13,953 nucleotides of DNA. Source: a bacterium (GTDB lineage: Bacteria > B130-G9). The notes beneath the pieces were generated by a model that worked only from the letters and a program-made list of their open reading frames with translations, did no database searches and had not been told where the DNA came from. Each line of letters opens with the position of its first letter. The stretch's first letter is position 1. Positions 1 through 7,320 of this stretch are shown piece by piece. The stretch lies in the NCBI GenBank assembly GCA_021160245.1, contig JAGHCW010000213.1, positions 1 to 13,953 on the forward strand, given 5' to 3'. The position numbers and the translations under genes are program-made.

Positions 1-549
1 AAGGTCGAGTATCGCGGCCCTGGGCTGGTAGAACGTTCCGATGAGGCTTTTTCCGAGCGGATGATCAACCGCGCAGCCACCGATGCCGATGTCAACTTGC
101 GAGAGAAGCGTCGTCGGTATCTGAATGAACGGAACGCCTCGTTTGAACGTCGCCGCGACGAAATTGGTTGTGTCCTGAATAACGCCGCCGCCGAGCGCAA
201 TGACGCACGCCTCGCGGTCCATTTGAGCCTTAGCACATTCGACATAGAGCCTGCTGACCGTCTCGAGGTTCTTATGTTGCTCTCCAGCGGGTATCAGCGC
301 CCATGACGCATCTCGCCCGGCAAGGGCCGACATCAGCCGTTCTCCCTGCAGCTCTTTGACTGTCGGGTTGCTGATGATCAGGATTTTGCCGGACAAGCCC
401 CTCTTATGAAGGATCGTTGGCAGCAGACCGAAGATGTCGGCGCCATAGTGGAGGCTGTAGCTACGGTTGCCGAAGTCAGCGGTTATCAGTTGGCGGTGTC
501 CGACGGGCTTTCCAGCCTTTCCCGTCGCTGTTGGCGGTTTGCTATTCAT
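1..549 (-). CDS. aroB: 3-dehydroquinate synthase-like protein (AroB family), 5' part only
   Basis: The gene runs off the left edge; 183 N-terminal codons are visible. DHQ synthase is a cytosolic, NAD- and metal-dependent enzyme that cyclises DAHP in the shikimate pathway. The translation shows the family's signatures: an N-terminal nucleotide-binding part, GGGVIQDTTNFVAATF (usually GGGVxGDLxGF), RGVPFIQIPTTLLSQVD and HPLGKSLIGTFYQP. The ATG at 549 is preceded by only a weak purine-rich site, and an in-frame stop lies upstream at 586-588. Oddities: the loop after QVD reads IGIGGCAVDHP where E. coli-type enzymes have SSVGGKTAVNHP, so it is one residue shorter, lacks the conserved substrate-binding lysine and has Asp for Asn. 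The GD pair of the NAD-binding motif reads QD. It may be a divergent DHQ synthase or another sugar-phosphate cyclase. The family call is firm; the exact reaction is not. The hicA stop lies 49 bases upstream on the same strand. Confidence 0.85.
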   Translation of the reverse strand, partial: MNSKPPTATGKAGKPVGHRQLITADFGNRSYSLHYGADIFGLLPTILHKRGLSGKILIISNPTVKELQGERLMSALAGRDASWALIPAGEQHKNLETVSRLYVECAKAQMDREACVIALGGGVIQDTTNFVAATFKRGVPFIQIPTTLLSQVDIGIGGCAVDHPLGKSLIGTFYQPRAAILDL

Positions 550-598
550 TATTACGTCCGTCGAGGTATTGCATGAAACCACATATCAATCATGATGA

Positions 599-814
599 TT
601 AGAGGAGGTCTTTCTCTTCCATACTAGCTTGCTTGAGTATCGACAATAGGTCGCCTTTGGGCAAGTCTCTTCTATGGAAGGGCACTGCCGCCCACCGTCC
701 CGTTCCCGAATTGCCATATACCCTATGACTACCCTCTCTATAATCTAATTCAGAACCATTCTTGAGCAGAATCCGCTCCACCGCCCTTGGTGTAAGGCTG
801 GGGAGATCCGACAT
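599..814 (-). CDS. hicA: HicA-family toxin (mRNA interferase), 71 aa
   Basis: A small basic protein of the HicA/YcfA family, a double-stranded-RNA-binding-like fold that cleaves mRNA and is neutralised by HicB. Visible family features are the N-terminal helix around residues 10-20 (AVERILLKNG), the catalytic histidine in EGSHRVY (H30), the strand ending WAAVPFH, and the basic LPKGDLLSILKQA segment near the C terminus. The length is normal for the family. The ATG at 814 has no clear Shine-Dalgarno site and lies inside the 3' end of the hicB reading frame, so translation was probably coupled to hicB. The toxin looks intact although its antitoxin gene upstream (750-1044) is frameshifted. aroB follows on the same strand. 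Confidence 0.86.
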   Translation of the reverse strand: MSDLPSLTPRAVERILLKNGSELDYREGSHRVYGNSGTGRWAAVPFHRRDLPKGDLLSILKQASMEEKDLL

Positions 815-1044
815 TTTCTAGACTGAGCATGGCAAGATTATCCGTGTCGTCAACAATGACCTCACCATGCTTGGCCGTGCTTTCGAGGTACGCGACGACC
901 CCTTCCTTCGCCATCTCGTGCGCCTCATTGATATCCGCGCCGGATGTAACGCATCCGGGCCGACGAATCTGTTACTATGTAACCACCCTCGGGCTCGCGC
1001 TTCAAGACTATTCTATCGTATGGCCCTGCAATTCTAGTTTCCAC
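750..1044 (-). pseudogene. hicB: hicB antitoxin, frameshifted
   Basis: Two reading frames together make a HicB-like protein. The first, from a GTG at 1044 (a TTG at 1056 is an alternative), gives RIVLKREPEGGYIVT, the N-terminal strand pair of HicB. The second begins at 959 and gives PGCVTSGADINEAHEMAKEG, then VVAYLEST, the conserved PGC turn and helix. The junction at 960-969 has 10 bases where 12 would be expected for the usual four residues between them, so it needs two more bases or one fewer. The second frame then runs to a stop at 750-752, overlapping hicA by about 65 bases, which is longer than usual. HicB normally binds HicA and represses the operon. A sequencing error or translational frameshifting could mimic decay; the domain assignment itself is good. 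Confidence 0.72.
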
Positions 1045-1064
1045 ATAGTGAATGAACAAACCCT

Positions 1065-1093
1065 ATTTAGCAGATTGTCTAGTTGTTTGACAA
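1065..1093 (-). promoter_or_regulatory. Putative hicBA promoter with small palindrome
   Basis: Reading leftward, TTGTCA (1093-1088, five of six bases of a -35 consensus) is followed after 17 bases by CTAAAT (1070-1065, a weak -10). It lies about 20 bases before the GTG at 1044. The plus strand over the -35 reads GTTGT-TTG-ACAAC (1082-1094), a perfect 5-base inverted repeat, and TTGTC/GACAA arms also flank it. Because HicB antitoxins usually repress their own operon, this is a reasonable operator candidate. That is inference from position and symmetry only. Confidence 0.3.
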
Positions 1094-1175
1094 CCCACTA
1101 CCGCCAGGCCGGGCAAGAAGAGGCTGTCTCATAAGCGAATCTGTGGGCGCATCTTTCCTCATATCTACGAACGGC

Positions 1176-1231
1176 GCGTCGCTCAACCAAGACGCTCTGA
1201 CTAGAGGGTCCGAGATGAAGTTGAGCGTCGC
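1176..1231. repeat. Inverted repeat, 12-base arms with one mismatch
   Basis: Arm 1176-1187 (GCGTCGCTCAAC) pairs with 1220-1231 (GTTGAGCGTCGC) except for one T-T mismatch, with a 32-base loop. It lies in the noncoding stretch 1094-1297, between the hicBA promoter and the 3' end of the beta-helix pseudogene; I see no gene in that stretch. No T tract follows on either strand, so it is not a typical intrinsic terminator. It could be a transcript-end stem-loop, a protein-binding site or a remnant of a small mobile repeat. Confidence 0.4.
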
Positions 1232-1297
1232 AGACTCGGCCGCCACCCGAGCGAAATGACCCCCCCGGCCTTCGTGAGGAGCGGACTTAACAGATGG

Positions 1298-2655
1298 TTA
1301 CTCGGTGACAGCAAACGGGAATAAGCACGGCTCGCCTATGAACTCGAATTGGCCCGGGTTGGTGAGCGCGGCGGCAAAGATGTAGCTTCCTGAGCAGTCC
1401 GGGACCGTAGTCCGGAACACCTCGCCTGAGCCGAGATTAAATCCACTGGGCAGCGTGACACTAGAGTTCCAAGGATATGTTCCTGCAGTGATGCCGCCGC
1501 TTGGGAGCGAGACCTGCGTCCCGTCCGGCATAATGAATCCGACGTAAACATCAACAATAATCGGAAGGCCCGGATTATGCGCCTCGATGAACCCGATAAG
1601 CGCCTCACCGGGGCTGAATTCGCTTGAGTTGAGCGAGCATTCGATCTGAGGGTTCTGTTGAAGAGTCAATGGATAGTGGTAGCCGATGTCCACGACACCG
1701 CTATCGGCGGCGCCATTTGATCTGGTGGTGTACTCGTCGAGGCCGATGCTTCCGGCCGTTCTGCATCCTGTGTCTATGCACGGGCTGTCCGAGGCTTACC
1801 CGGCGGCCTTGCAGGATAGATAATAGTCCCCAAGCGGCCCCGTTACGAAGAGCGGGTCCTCTGAAATGTTGCCCTCGCCCCCGCCGGTCCAGCCCCGAAT
1901 GCAGGAATGGGCTATCGCTGCATGACAGTCAAAAAGCTCGGAGCCCTCCGGCGCATCGTTGCCCCAGACGATGCAGTTGGTGATCGTTGCTTCACAGTCG
2001 TACAGCCCGCCGCCCCGATTCCCAGCCGAGTTCCCACTTATTGTGCAGTTGCTGATGGCCCGTGGTATGAGCGCAGTCCGCCGCCCTCATACTCCGCCAT
2101 GTTGCCGCTGATCGTGCAGTTGCTGATCTTCCCGCTGCAGAACCCCAGCCCTCCGGCCCACTTTGCCTCGTTGCCGCTTATGGTGCAGTTGCTGATCCCG
2201 GCAAGAGTGTAAACCGGAGGATCGGACCACGGATCCGCGCCTAGAATTCCGCCGCCGGACTTGGCATGGCCTCTGGTGATCGTGAACCCGGACAACAGGC
2301 ACGACTCGTCCTGCGTGCCGGCAAACTTGACGACACTATCCTTCTGCCCGCCATCAATTATGGTTGAGGCGACGATCTGTTCATCTGTTGGATCGAGCGA
2401 GCGCAGGACGATACTCTTGCCGTCGAAGTGGATGTTCTCGTCGTAGGTTCCGGGATGGACGGTTATGACGTCGCCATCAATTGAGGCGTCAATCGCGGCT
2501 TGAATTGTATTGAAATGGCCCGTCCCGTCTTGGCTTACAGTATATTCAGCCGCCAGGCTGAACATTGGCAGAATAGCAATACAAAAAACTAAGATACTAA
2601 ACAGGACTGCTGAAGCACTCGCCTCCCGCGCCTCGGACTCTCTCTTCATCGTCAT
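1298..2655 (-). pseudogene. Secreted right-handed beta-helix protein, broken by a frameshift and a stop
   Basis: Reassembled, this is a protein of about 452 residues: a signal peptide (hydrophobic core FSILVFCIAILPMFSLA, cleavage after LAA), an N-terminal beta-helix cap (YTVSQDGTGHFNTIQAAIDA, then IDGDVITVHPGTYDENI), repeated coils of the ISNCTISGN type, a linker ending DIGYHYP, and a C-terminal module of about 120 residues ending at 1298. The start at 2655 has a strong ribosome site (GGAGGGG) with good spacing. An upstream in-frame ATG at 2715 lies inside the promoter -10 and is rejected. Lesions: one base is missing near 2057-2062, shifting the frame in the third coil, and an in-frame TAA at 1798-1796 stands where a CAA would fit (AAG-stop-ASDSPCIDTG). 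Both flanks otherwise read on. Such proteins are exported or surface-bound and often bind or cleave carbohydrate; no catalytic residue is recognisable. Confidence 0.85.
1959..2196 (-). repeat. Four coding repeats of about 26 bases (beta-helix coils)
   Basis: On the plus strand, near-identical units begin at 1959, 2031, 2102 and 2171. On the coding strand they give ISNCTISGN-type coils (the last is ITNCIVWGN). Spacings are 72, 71 and 69 bases. The two outer spacings are whole codons (24 and 23 residues) and the 71 is one short of 72, which independently locates the single-base deletion in the gene between 2057 and 2101. The repeats belong to the protein fold and are not mobile DNA. Confidence 0.8.
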
Positions 2656-2710
2656 CTTGCCCCCTCCATAACAAGCGATTACAATTATCCCGAGAGTAGA
2701 AACCAAATTT

Positions 2711-2740
2711 ATCATATCACTCGTTCTTGGCTGCCGTCAA
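2711..2740 (-). promoter_or_regulatory. Sigma-70-like promoter of the beta-helix gene
   Basis: Reading leftward, TTGACG (2740-2735) and TATGAT (2716-2711) are separated by 18 bases; each hexamer matches the bacterial consensus at five of six positions. The predicted start of transcription, near 2704, leaves a leader of about 50 bases before the ATG at 2655. The promoter looks intact although the gene is broken. It also shows that the in-frame ATG at 2715 cannot be the start, because it is part of the -10 element. Confidence 0.6.
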
Positions 2741-2873
2741 CCCCCGTTCGTCCTTGCGAGAAATGTGTTGAATAGCGACAAGACATCTCGCACGAGATTG
2801 CATCAGGCCCTTTGGAGCCCCGATGAGTGGCGCTGCGTGCAACGTGCCCTCCAGAACCACGGTTTCTTGTCTG

Positions 2874-2902
2874 TTGACAGGAAAGATGTGGAAGGCCAAG
2901 AT
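2874..2902 (+). promoter_or_regulatory. Possible comM promoter in the 2656-2956 divergent region
   Basis: A perfect TTGACA lies at 2874-2879, with CAAGAT 17 bases downstream (three of six matches to a -10), about 55 bases before the comM start at 2957. The weak -10 leaves this uncertain. The rest of the 301-base gap 2656-2956 holds the opposing beta-helix promoter and no supported gene. An open frame continues upstream of comM to 2765, but its residues do not resemble the family. Confidence 0.27.
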
Positions 2903-2956
2903 TGGTACTGCTGTTATTGGGTTTGTGCTGAGATGAAATCTATCGAGGGGCGAGTG

Positions 2957-4489
2957 ATGCTAGCGAAGGTGAAGAGCTGTGCGGTAGTTGGGATTGAGGC
3001 GAACATGGTCGAGGTGGAGGTTGATCTTGCGCCGGGCACTTGCATCTACTCGGTGGTTGGTCTGCCGGACACGGCGGTCAAGGAGAGCAAGGAGCGCGTC
3101 ATAGCTGCGCTTCGCAACGCGGGCTTTGACCTGCCAGACGGCCGCATCACCGTGAACCTCGCGCCGGCTGGCGTCAAAAAGCAGGGCGCCGGGCTCGATC
3201 TGCCGATCGCGATTGGAATCCTGGCCGCGCAGGGCTTCATTGAGCGATCATCCCTCTCCAAGTTCAGCCTCATCGGTGAGCTCTCGCTGGACGGCCTGGT
3301 GCGGGAGGTTCCGGGGATTCTTCCCATGACCATGATGGCCCGCGACAGCGACGACTGCGTGGGTATGATTGTCCCAATCGCGAATGGCAATGAGGCGGGC
3401 GTAGTCGATGGCGTGGATGTCTTCGCTGTGAGCTCGCTGGCGCAGGCGGTCGATTTCATCAACGGCAACGTCGAACTGGGCCGAACTGTCGTTGAGCTGA
3501 AGACGGCATTTGAGACCAGCTCGCATTACGGCATCGATTTTGCGGACGTCAAGGGGCAACTGCACGCCAAACGCGCGCTCGAGGTCGCGGTTGCCGGCGG
3601 ACATAACCTGATTATGATCGGCCCGCCGGGCGCCGGCAAGACGATGCTCGCAAAGCGGCTCCCCACGATCCTGCCCGAGATGACGCTAGAGGAGGCGCTC
3701 GAGACGACGAAGATACACAGCGTTGCGGGCCTTTTGACGAAGGGCCAATCGCTAATTGGGACGAGGCCGTTCAGGTCTCCGCACCACACGATCTCAGACG
3801 CGGGCCTAATTGGAGGCGGCTCATACCCCAGGCCCGGTGAGGTCTGCCTCGCCCATAACGGGGTCTTATTCCTCGATGAGCTTCCAGAGTTTCATCGCAA
3901 CGTCCTTGAGGTGCTTCGGCAACCGCTCGAGGATGGCTCAGTTACGATCGCACGGGCCGCGCTTACGGTTAAGTTCCCCACCCGGTTCATGCTTGCGGCC
4001 GCGATGAACCCGTGTCCATGCGGCCATCTGACGAACCCGAAGGTCGCCTGCAAATGTACGCCCATCCAGATTCAGCGCTATCGCTCGCGCATCTCCGGCC
4101 CGCTTCTGGATAGAATCGACATTCACCTTGACGTGCCGGTCGTGCCCTATTCCGACCTCGCCAAATGGCGGGCGGGCGAGGAATCCGCCGTCATCAGGGC
4201 GAGAATCAACAAGGCCAGGAAGATTCAGCAGGAGCGTTTTGCCGGCAAGCCGATCTTCAGCAACGCGCACATGCAGTCGAAGGACATGAAGCAATTCTGC
4301 CAGCTGGACGCGCAGTGCGAGTCAATAATGGAGGCGGCGATCAACCGGATGGGCATGAGCGCCCGCGCCTACGACCGCATCCTAAAAGTCGCTCGCACAA
4401 TAGCCGACCTCGCCGGCGAGCAGACGCTTCTCCCCGAGTACATCTCCGAGGCCATCCAATATAGGACGCTTGACCGGCAGTTCAGCTGA
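2957..4489 (+). CDS. comM: ComM/YifB family AAA+ ATPase (Mg-chelatase-like)
   Basis: A 510-residue protein, the usual length for ComM. In naturally competent bacteria ComM is a hexameric helicase that promotes branch migration during integration of imported DNA; it is also widespread in other bacteria. The N-terminal domain (about residues 1-170) starts VKSCAVVGIEANMVEVEVD and includes VVGLPDTAVKESKERV. The AAA+ core carries Walker A GPPGAGKT (222-229), RPFRSPHHTISDAGLIGGG, Walker B GVLFLDELPEF (catalytic region near D307), and the cysteine-rich MNPCPCG...CKC segment near 350. The C-terminal domain includes SARAYDRILKVARTIADL. ATG 2957 follows GAGGGG with six bases between and is preceded by a GTG, giving the standard N terminus. 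There are no defects. It stands alone; no obvious terminator follows. Confidence 0.95.
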   Translation: MLAKVKSCAVVGIEANMVEVEVDLAPGTCIYSVVGLPDTAVKESKERVIAALRNAGFDLPDGRITVNLAPAGVKKQGAGLDLPIAIGILAAQGFIERSSLSKFSLIGELSLDGLVREVPGILPMTMMARDSDDCVGMIVPIANGNEAGVVDGVDVFAVSSLAQAVDFINGNVELGRTVVELKTAFETSSHYGIDFADVKGQLHAKRALEVAVAGGHNLIMIGPPGAGKTMLAKRLPTILPEMTLEEALETTKIHSVAGLLTKGQSLIGTRPFRSPHHTISDAGLIGGGSYPRPGEVCLAHNGVLFLDELPEFHRNVLEVLRQPLEDGSVTIARAALTVKFPTRFMLAAAMNPCPCGHLTNPKVACKCTPIQIQRYRSRISGPLLDRIDIHLDVPVVPYSDLAKWRAGEESAVIRARINKARKIQQERFAGKPIFSNAHMQSKDMKQFCQLDAQCESIMEAAINRMGMSARAYDRILKVARTIADLAGEQTLLPEYISEAIQYRTLDRQFS

Positions 4490-4604
4490 TGTTTTTGAGT
4501 GATATTTATAGTCATAGATCGTATGTAGAATACGGTGTCGGTTTTGTGGCAGTATATCTGATGTAGAGTGTTTGCTCTGAACTAAGTGGTCAACGTGTGA
4601 GCCT

Positions 4605-5702
4605 ATGAGACTCGATAAGATCAGGATTGCGGGCTTCAAGTCAATTCGAGATCAGGATATTGAACTCTCCAACCTGAACGTCCTTATCGGCGCAAATGGC
4701 GCGGGAAAGAGCAATTTTATTTCTGTCTTCAAGCTTCTCAACGAGATGATGGAAGGGCGCTTGCAGCTGTTCGTGCCGAGGGCTGGAGGGGCCGATGCTC
4801 TCCTGTTTTTTGGGCAGAAAGAGACTCAGGAAATCGAAATCGATCTCGAATTTGGGCGCAATGGCTATAAATGTAAACTGATCCCCACTGCTGACGACCG
4901 TCTGGTCTTCGAGACGGAGTCCGCCCTCTTCTATGACCTTAATTATGAACGGCCTTACGACGAATGGCTTGGGAAAGGACACAGCGAATCAGAGCTTCCG
5001 GGGAGAGCCGGGATTGGCTCACGAGGGGTCAGTTCGTTTGCGCTTGAATCTCTCAAGAGCTGGAAGGTGTATCACTTCCATGACACGAGCGACAGTGCGA
5101 AGATGAGAAAGCCATCGGACATCAATGACGAGATCTATTTCCGGCCGGACGCCTCAAACCTGGCAGCATTCCTCTACAAGCTTCACAATGCTTCGCCAGG
5201 ACATTACAATCTGATACGAGATACTATTCGAATGGTCGCCCCATTTTTTGATGATTTCATCCTTCGCCCGATGTCGGGAAATGAAAACAAGATTCGGCTT
5301 GAATGGATGGAGAAGGGCTCGGATCATCCGTTTCTTGCGCATTACCTTTCGGACGGAACATTGCGCTTTATCTGCCTGGCCACGCTGCTTCTTCAGCCTG
5401 AGCCACCCTCAACACTGATAATCGATGAACCAGAGCTTGGTTTGCATCCCTACGCCATCACCGTTTTGTCCTCAATGTTGCGCAGCGCGTCTGAGAACAC
5501 GCAGGTCATCGTCTCTACCCAGTCAGTTCCGTTGGTGAACCAACTGAAGCCGGAGGACCTTCTGATCGTAGAACGTGTTGATCGGGCTTCAGTGTTTAGG
5601 CGCCTGCAGTCTTCGGAGATCGGGGATTGGTTGAAGGATTTTGACGGCTATTACGGCCTGGGCGACCTCTGGGAGAAGAACGTGTTTGGCGGAAGGCCCT
5701 AG
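4605..5702 (+). CDS. AAA ATPase, RecF/OLD-like, of a two-gene defence-type module
   Basis: A 365-residue ABC-type AAA ATPase. Its N terminus, IRIAGFKSIRDQDIELSNLN, is the typical RecF/SMC/OLD opening. Walker A is GANGAGKS (29-36), the signature-like segment LSDGTLRF lies near 249-255, and Walker B is TLIIDEPELGLHP (catalytic D/E near 274-275), followed by VIVSTQSVPLVNQL near 300-312. The middle part (about 60-240) is family-specific. Unlike OLD proteins it has no C-terminal TOPRIM domain; that role may fall to the next gene, which starts two bases after this stop. Such ATPases act as sensors or clamps controlling a partner nuclease or toxin. Known systems with this general layout include PARIS (AriA/AriB) and AbiL. 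Phage defence is inference from layout and neighbours. No clear promoter was found in 4490-4604. Confidence 0.88.
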   Translation: MRLDKIRIAGFKSIRDQDIELSNLNVLIGANGAGKSNFISVFKLLNEMMEGRLQLFVPRAGGADALLFFGQKETQEIEIDLEFGRNGYKCKLIPTADDRLVFETESALFYDLNYERPYDEWLGKGHSESELPGRAGIGSRGVSSFALESLKSWKVYHFHDTSDSAKMRKPSDINDEIYFRPDASNLAAFLYKLHNASPGHYNLIRDTIRMVAPFFDDFILRPMSGNENKIRLEWMEKGSDHPFLAHYLSDGTLRFICLATLLLQPEPPSTLIIDEPELGLHPYAITVLSSMLRSASENTQVIVSTQSVPLVNQLKPEDLLIVERVDRASVFRRLQSSEIGDWLKDFDGYYGLGDLWEKNVFGGRP

Positions 5703-5704
5703 CG

Positions 5705-6376
5705 GTGTCGAAGTTGCTGATCCACGTTAAGGGGCAGACGGAGGAGCGCTTTGTAAAGGATATCCTTGCACCACACCTCGAACCGCAGGGGATCCATGCA
5801 ATTCCAAAAATCGTAATCACAAAGATCGTCAAGTCTGGTCCCAATTTCGTGGGCGGGCTCAGCAAGGGGTGCTACCAAAGAGTTAAGCGCGAGCTGAGAC
5901 TGCTACTTGAAGACTCAAGCGCTGTCGCCGTGACTACCATGTTCGACTATTACGGATTGCCTGAGGACTTCCCTGGTCGTCCTAATCCTCGAGGGAATGA
6001 CTGCTTTGAACGGGTGCGATATGTTGAGCAGCAATTCAGTGATGATATCGGACATGAGAAGTTCATTCCGTACTGCCAGCTTCACGAATTCGAGGCGCTC
6101 CTGTTTTCTGAGCCTGAGAAGATCGCGGGCGCGTTCCCAGATGGACCTGATCACACTTTCAGCCTAACTCAAATCGGCGACAGCTTTGCGAGTCCAGAGG
6201 AGATCGACGACGGTCTGCAGACACACCCAAGTGCCCGCTTGGAGGGATTGTATTCTCGTTACCGCAAACCGCATTACGGCTCCCTGATTGCTGGCCGAAT
6301 AGGTATCGAGGCGATGCGAGAGAAATGCTCTCACTTTGGGGATTGGCTGGAGAAGCTCGAGGCTTTCCGAACCTGA
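5705..6376 (+). CDS. DUF4276 family protein, partner of the upstream ATPase
   Basis: A 223-residue protein matching the DUF4276 pattern: an N-terminal strand with glutamates (HVKGQTEERFVKDIL, E13-E14), an acidic central strand (FDYYGLPEDFPG, D81), and QLHEFEALLFSEPEKI (starting near residue 125), the family's most recognisable motif. This arrangement of conserved acidic residues resembles TOPRIM-like metal sites, so a nuclease role is plausible but not shown. The GTG start at 5705 lies two bases after the ATPase stop, with GGAAGG in the ATPase's last codons as ribosome site, so the two genes are almost certainly co-transcribed and translationally coupled. It converges with the methyltransferase gene, 59 bases away. 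The family call is good; biochemical function is unknown. Confidence 0.8.
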   Translation: MSKLLIHVKGQTEERFVKDILAPHLEPQGIHAIPKIVITKIVKSGPNFVGGLSKGCYQRVKRELRLLLEDSSAVAVTTMFDYYGLPEDFPGRPNPRGNDCFERVRYVEQQFSDDIGHEKFIPYCQLHEFEALLFSEPEKIAGAFPDGPDHTFSLTQIGDSFASPEEIDDGLQTHPSARLEGLYSRYRKPHYGSLIAGRIGIEAMREKCSHFGDWLEKLEAFRT

Positions 6377-6420
6377 CCCACCCGATTTCGTCCCTAAGAT
6401 CGATTATAGTCGCGCCGGAT

Positions 6421-6439
6421 TTGACCCATGACGGGTCAA
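6421..6439. terminator. Small inverted repeat between convergent genes
   Basis: TTGACCC (6421-6427), loop ATGAC, GGGTCAA (6433-6439) form a perfect 7-base-pair stem, placed between the DUF4276 stop (6376) and the opposing methyltransferase stop (6438-6436, inside the right arm). Position suggests a shared transcript end, but there is no T tract on either side, so intrinsic termination is unlikely to be strong. A protein-binding site is the alternative. Confidence 0.35.
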
Positions 6440-7320
6440 TCATCGGTGGATTTGGCGCACAGGGCGAGGCCGGCGCCGGTCGTCTGAGAGGGAGAAGCAG
6501 ATTCGCGTTCCGGTCTTTCACAGGCGTGTGCAAAGAGACCACGCAACTCGTCCAGCCTGCGCCTACAGATACTGCAATAGCTTTCATCAAGTTCAATTCC
6601 AGTCCATTTTCGACCGAGCGTCTCTGCCGCGACCGCAGTTGTCCCGGAGCCGAGGAATGGATCAAGCACGAGGTCCCCCGGGTCCGTGCTCATCTGTATG
6701 AGTTTGCTGATGAGTTCTAGGGGCTTCTGGCTGGGGTGACCACATTTCTCCTTGGATGCGCCCTTGAGACTTGGTATTGAGAGGATGTTGGTCGCATATC
6801 GGCCCTTCGAGAGATGCTCAAGTCGGGCTCTCTTATCCTTATACCTCTTGTCACGCAGATACATCTCGATCTTCTTCGCATCGTAGGGGATTCGGACTCT
6901 GTCCTTGCGGAACTTGACCTTATCGCTCTTTCTGAGAACAAGAATCATCTCATAGGCTGGGGTGAGGCTGTCGCGCCTTTCGTTGTATCCAACTACTCGA
7001 TCCCAGATTATCAGGTCGTGAAAGGAGAATCTCTTGCAGACCTGCGACATCAAATGAATGAAGCCGTGCTCACGCTTCCCGAGCTGCCCGAAGATGAAGA
7101 ACAAACCATCGTCCTTTAGAATGCGCATGCACTGTGAGGTCCAAATTGCGCTCCATTCGAGATATTCAGAAACCTGGTCCCACTGGGTATCCCAGTCTTC
7201 ATTCAGCACATTGTAATAGGGAGGGTCGGCGATTATGGTTTGCGCCTCGCACGTTGGCAGTTTGGGCAGCTCCTCGATGACATCGCCCTGAATCAGTGCA
7301 TTCGGCTGAATTATATGCAT
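6436..7320 (-). CDS. DNA methyltransferase, beta class (probable type II modification enzyme)
   Basis: A 294-residue amino-methyltransferase that transfers a methyl group from S-adenosylmethionine to adenine N6 or cytosine N4 in DNA. The catalytic motif IV, ADPPYYN (DPPY at 32-35), comes first. A variable region that should hold target recognition follows (about 105-190), then HPSQKP (195-200) and motif I LDPFLGSGTTAVAAETLG (from 219) near the C terminus. This order defines the beta class. DPPY favours adenine N6, though the base cannot be fixed from sequence. After about residue 262 (RRRLDELRGL) the tail is low in similarity to the family. The start ATG at 7320 overlaps the end of the candidate endonuclease gene by 10 bases, so translation is probably coupled. 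The target sequence is not predictable here. Confidence 0.92.
   Translation of the reverse strand: MHIIQPNALIQGDVIEELPKLPTCEAQTIIADPPYYNVLNEDWDTQWDQVSEYLEWSAIWTSQCMRILKDDGLFFIFGQLGKREHGFIHLMSQVCKRFSFHDLIIWDRVVGYNERRDSLTPAYEMILVLRKSDKVKFRKDRVRIPYDAKKIEMYLRDKRYKDKRARLEHLSKGRYATNILSIPSLKGASKEKCGHPSQKPLELISKLIQMSTDPGDLVLDPFLGSGTTAVAAETLGRKWTGIELDESYCSICRRRLDELRGLFAHACERPERESASPSQTTGAGLALCAKSTDD

Noticed and set aside
1959-2196. Tandem repeats as a CRISPR-like or mobile array
   Set aside because: The units are imperfect, in frame with a beta-helix protein, and encode the repeated ISNCTISGN coils.
2656-2715. Longer start (ATG 2715) for the beta-helix protein
   Set aside because: That ATG lies within the -10 hexamer of the promoter, and ATG 2655 has a strong ribosome site directly before the signal peptide.
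2765-2956. 64-codon upstream extension of comM
   Set aside because: The frame is open, but the residues do not resemble ComM. The GTG/ATG at 2954-2959 has a well-spaced ribosome site and gives the standard N terminus and length.
6325-6720. Rightward open frame of 131 codons overlapping the DUF4276 and methyltransferase ends
   Set aside because: It is antisense to conserved methyltransferase motifs, has no family resemblance, and overlaps the DUF4276 end in another frame.
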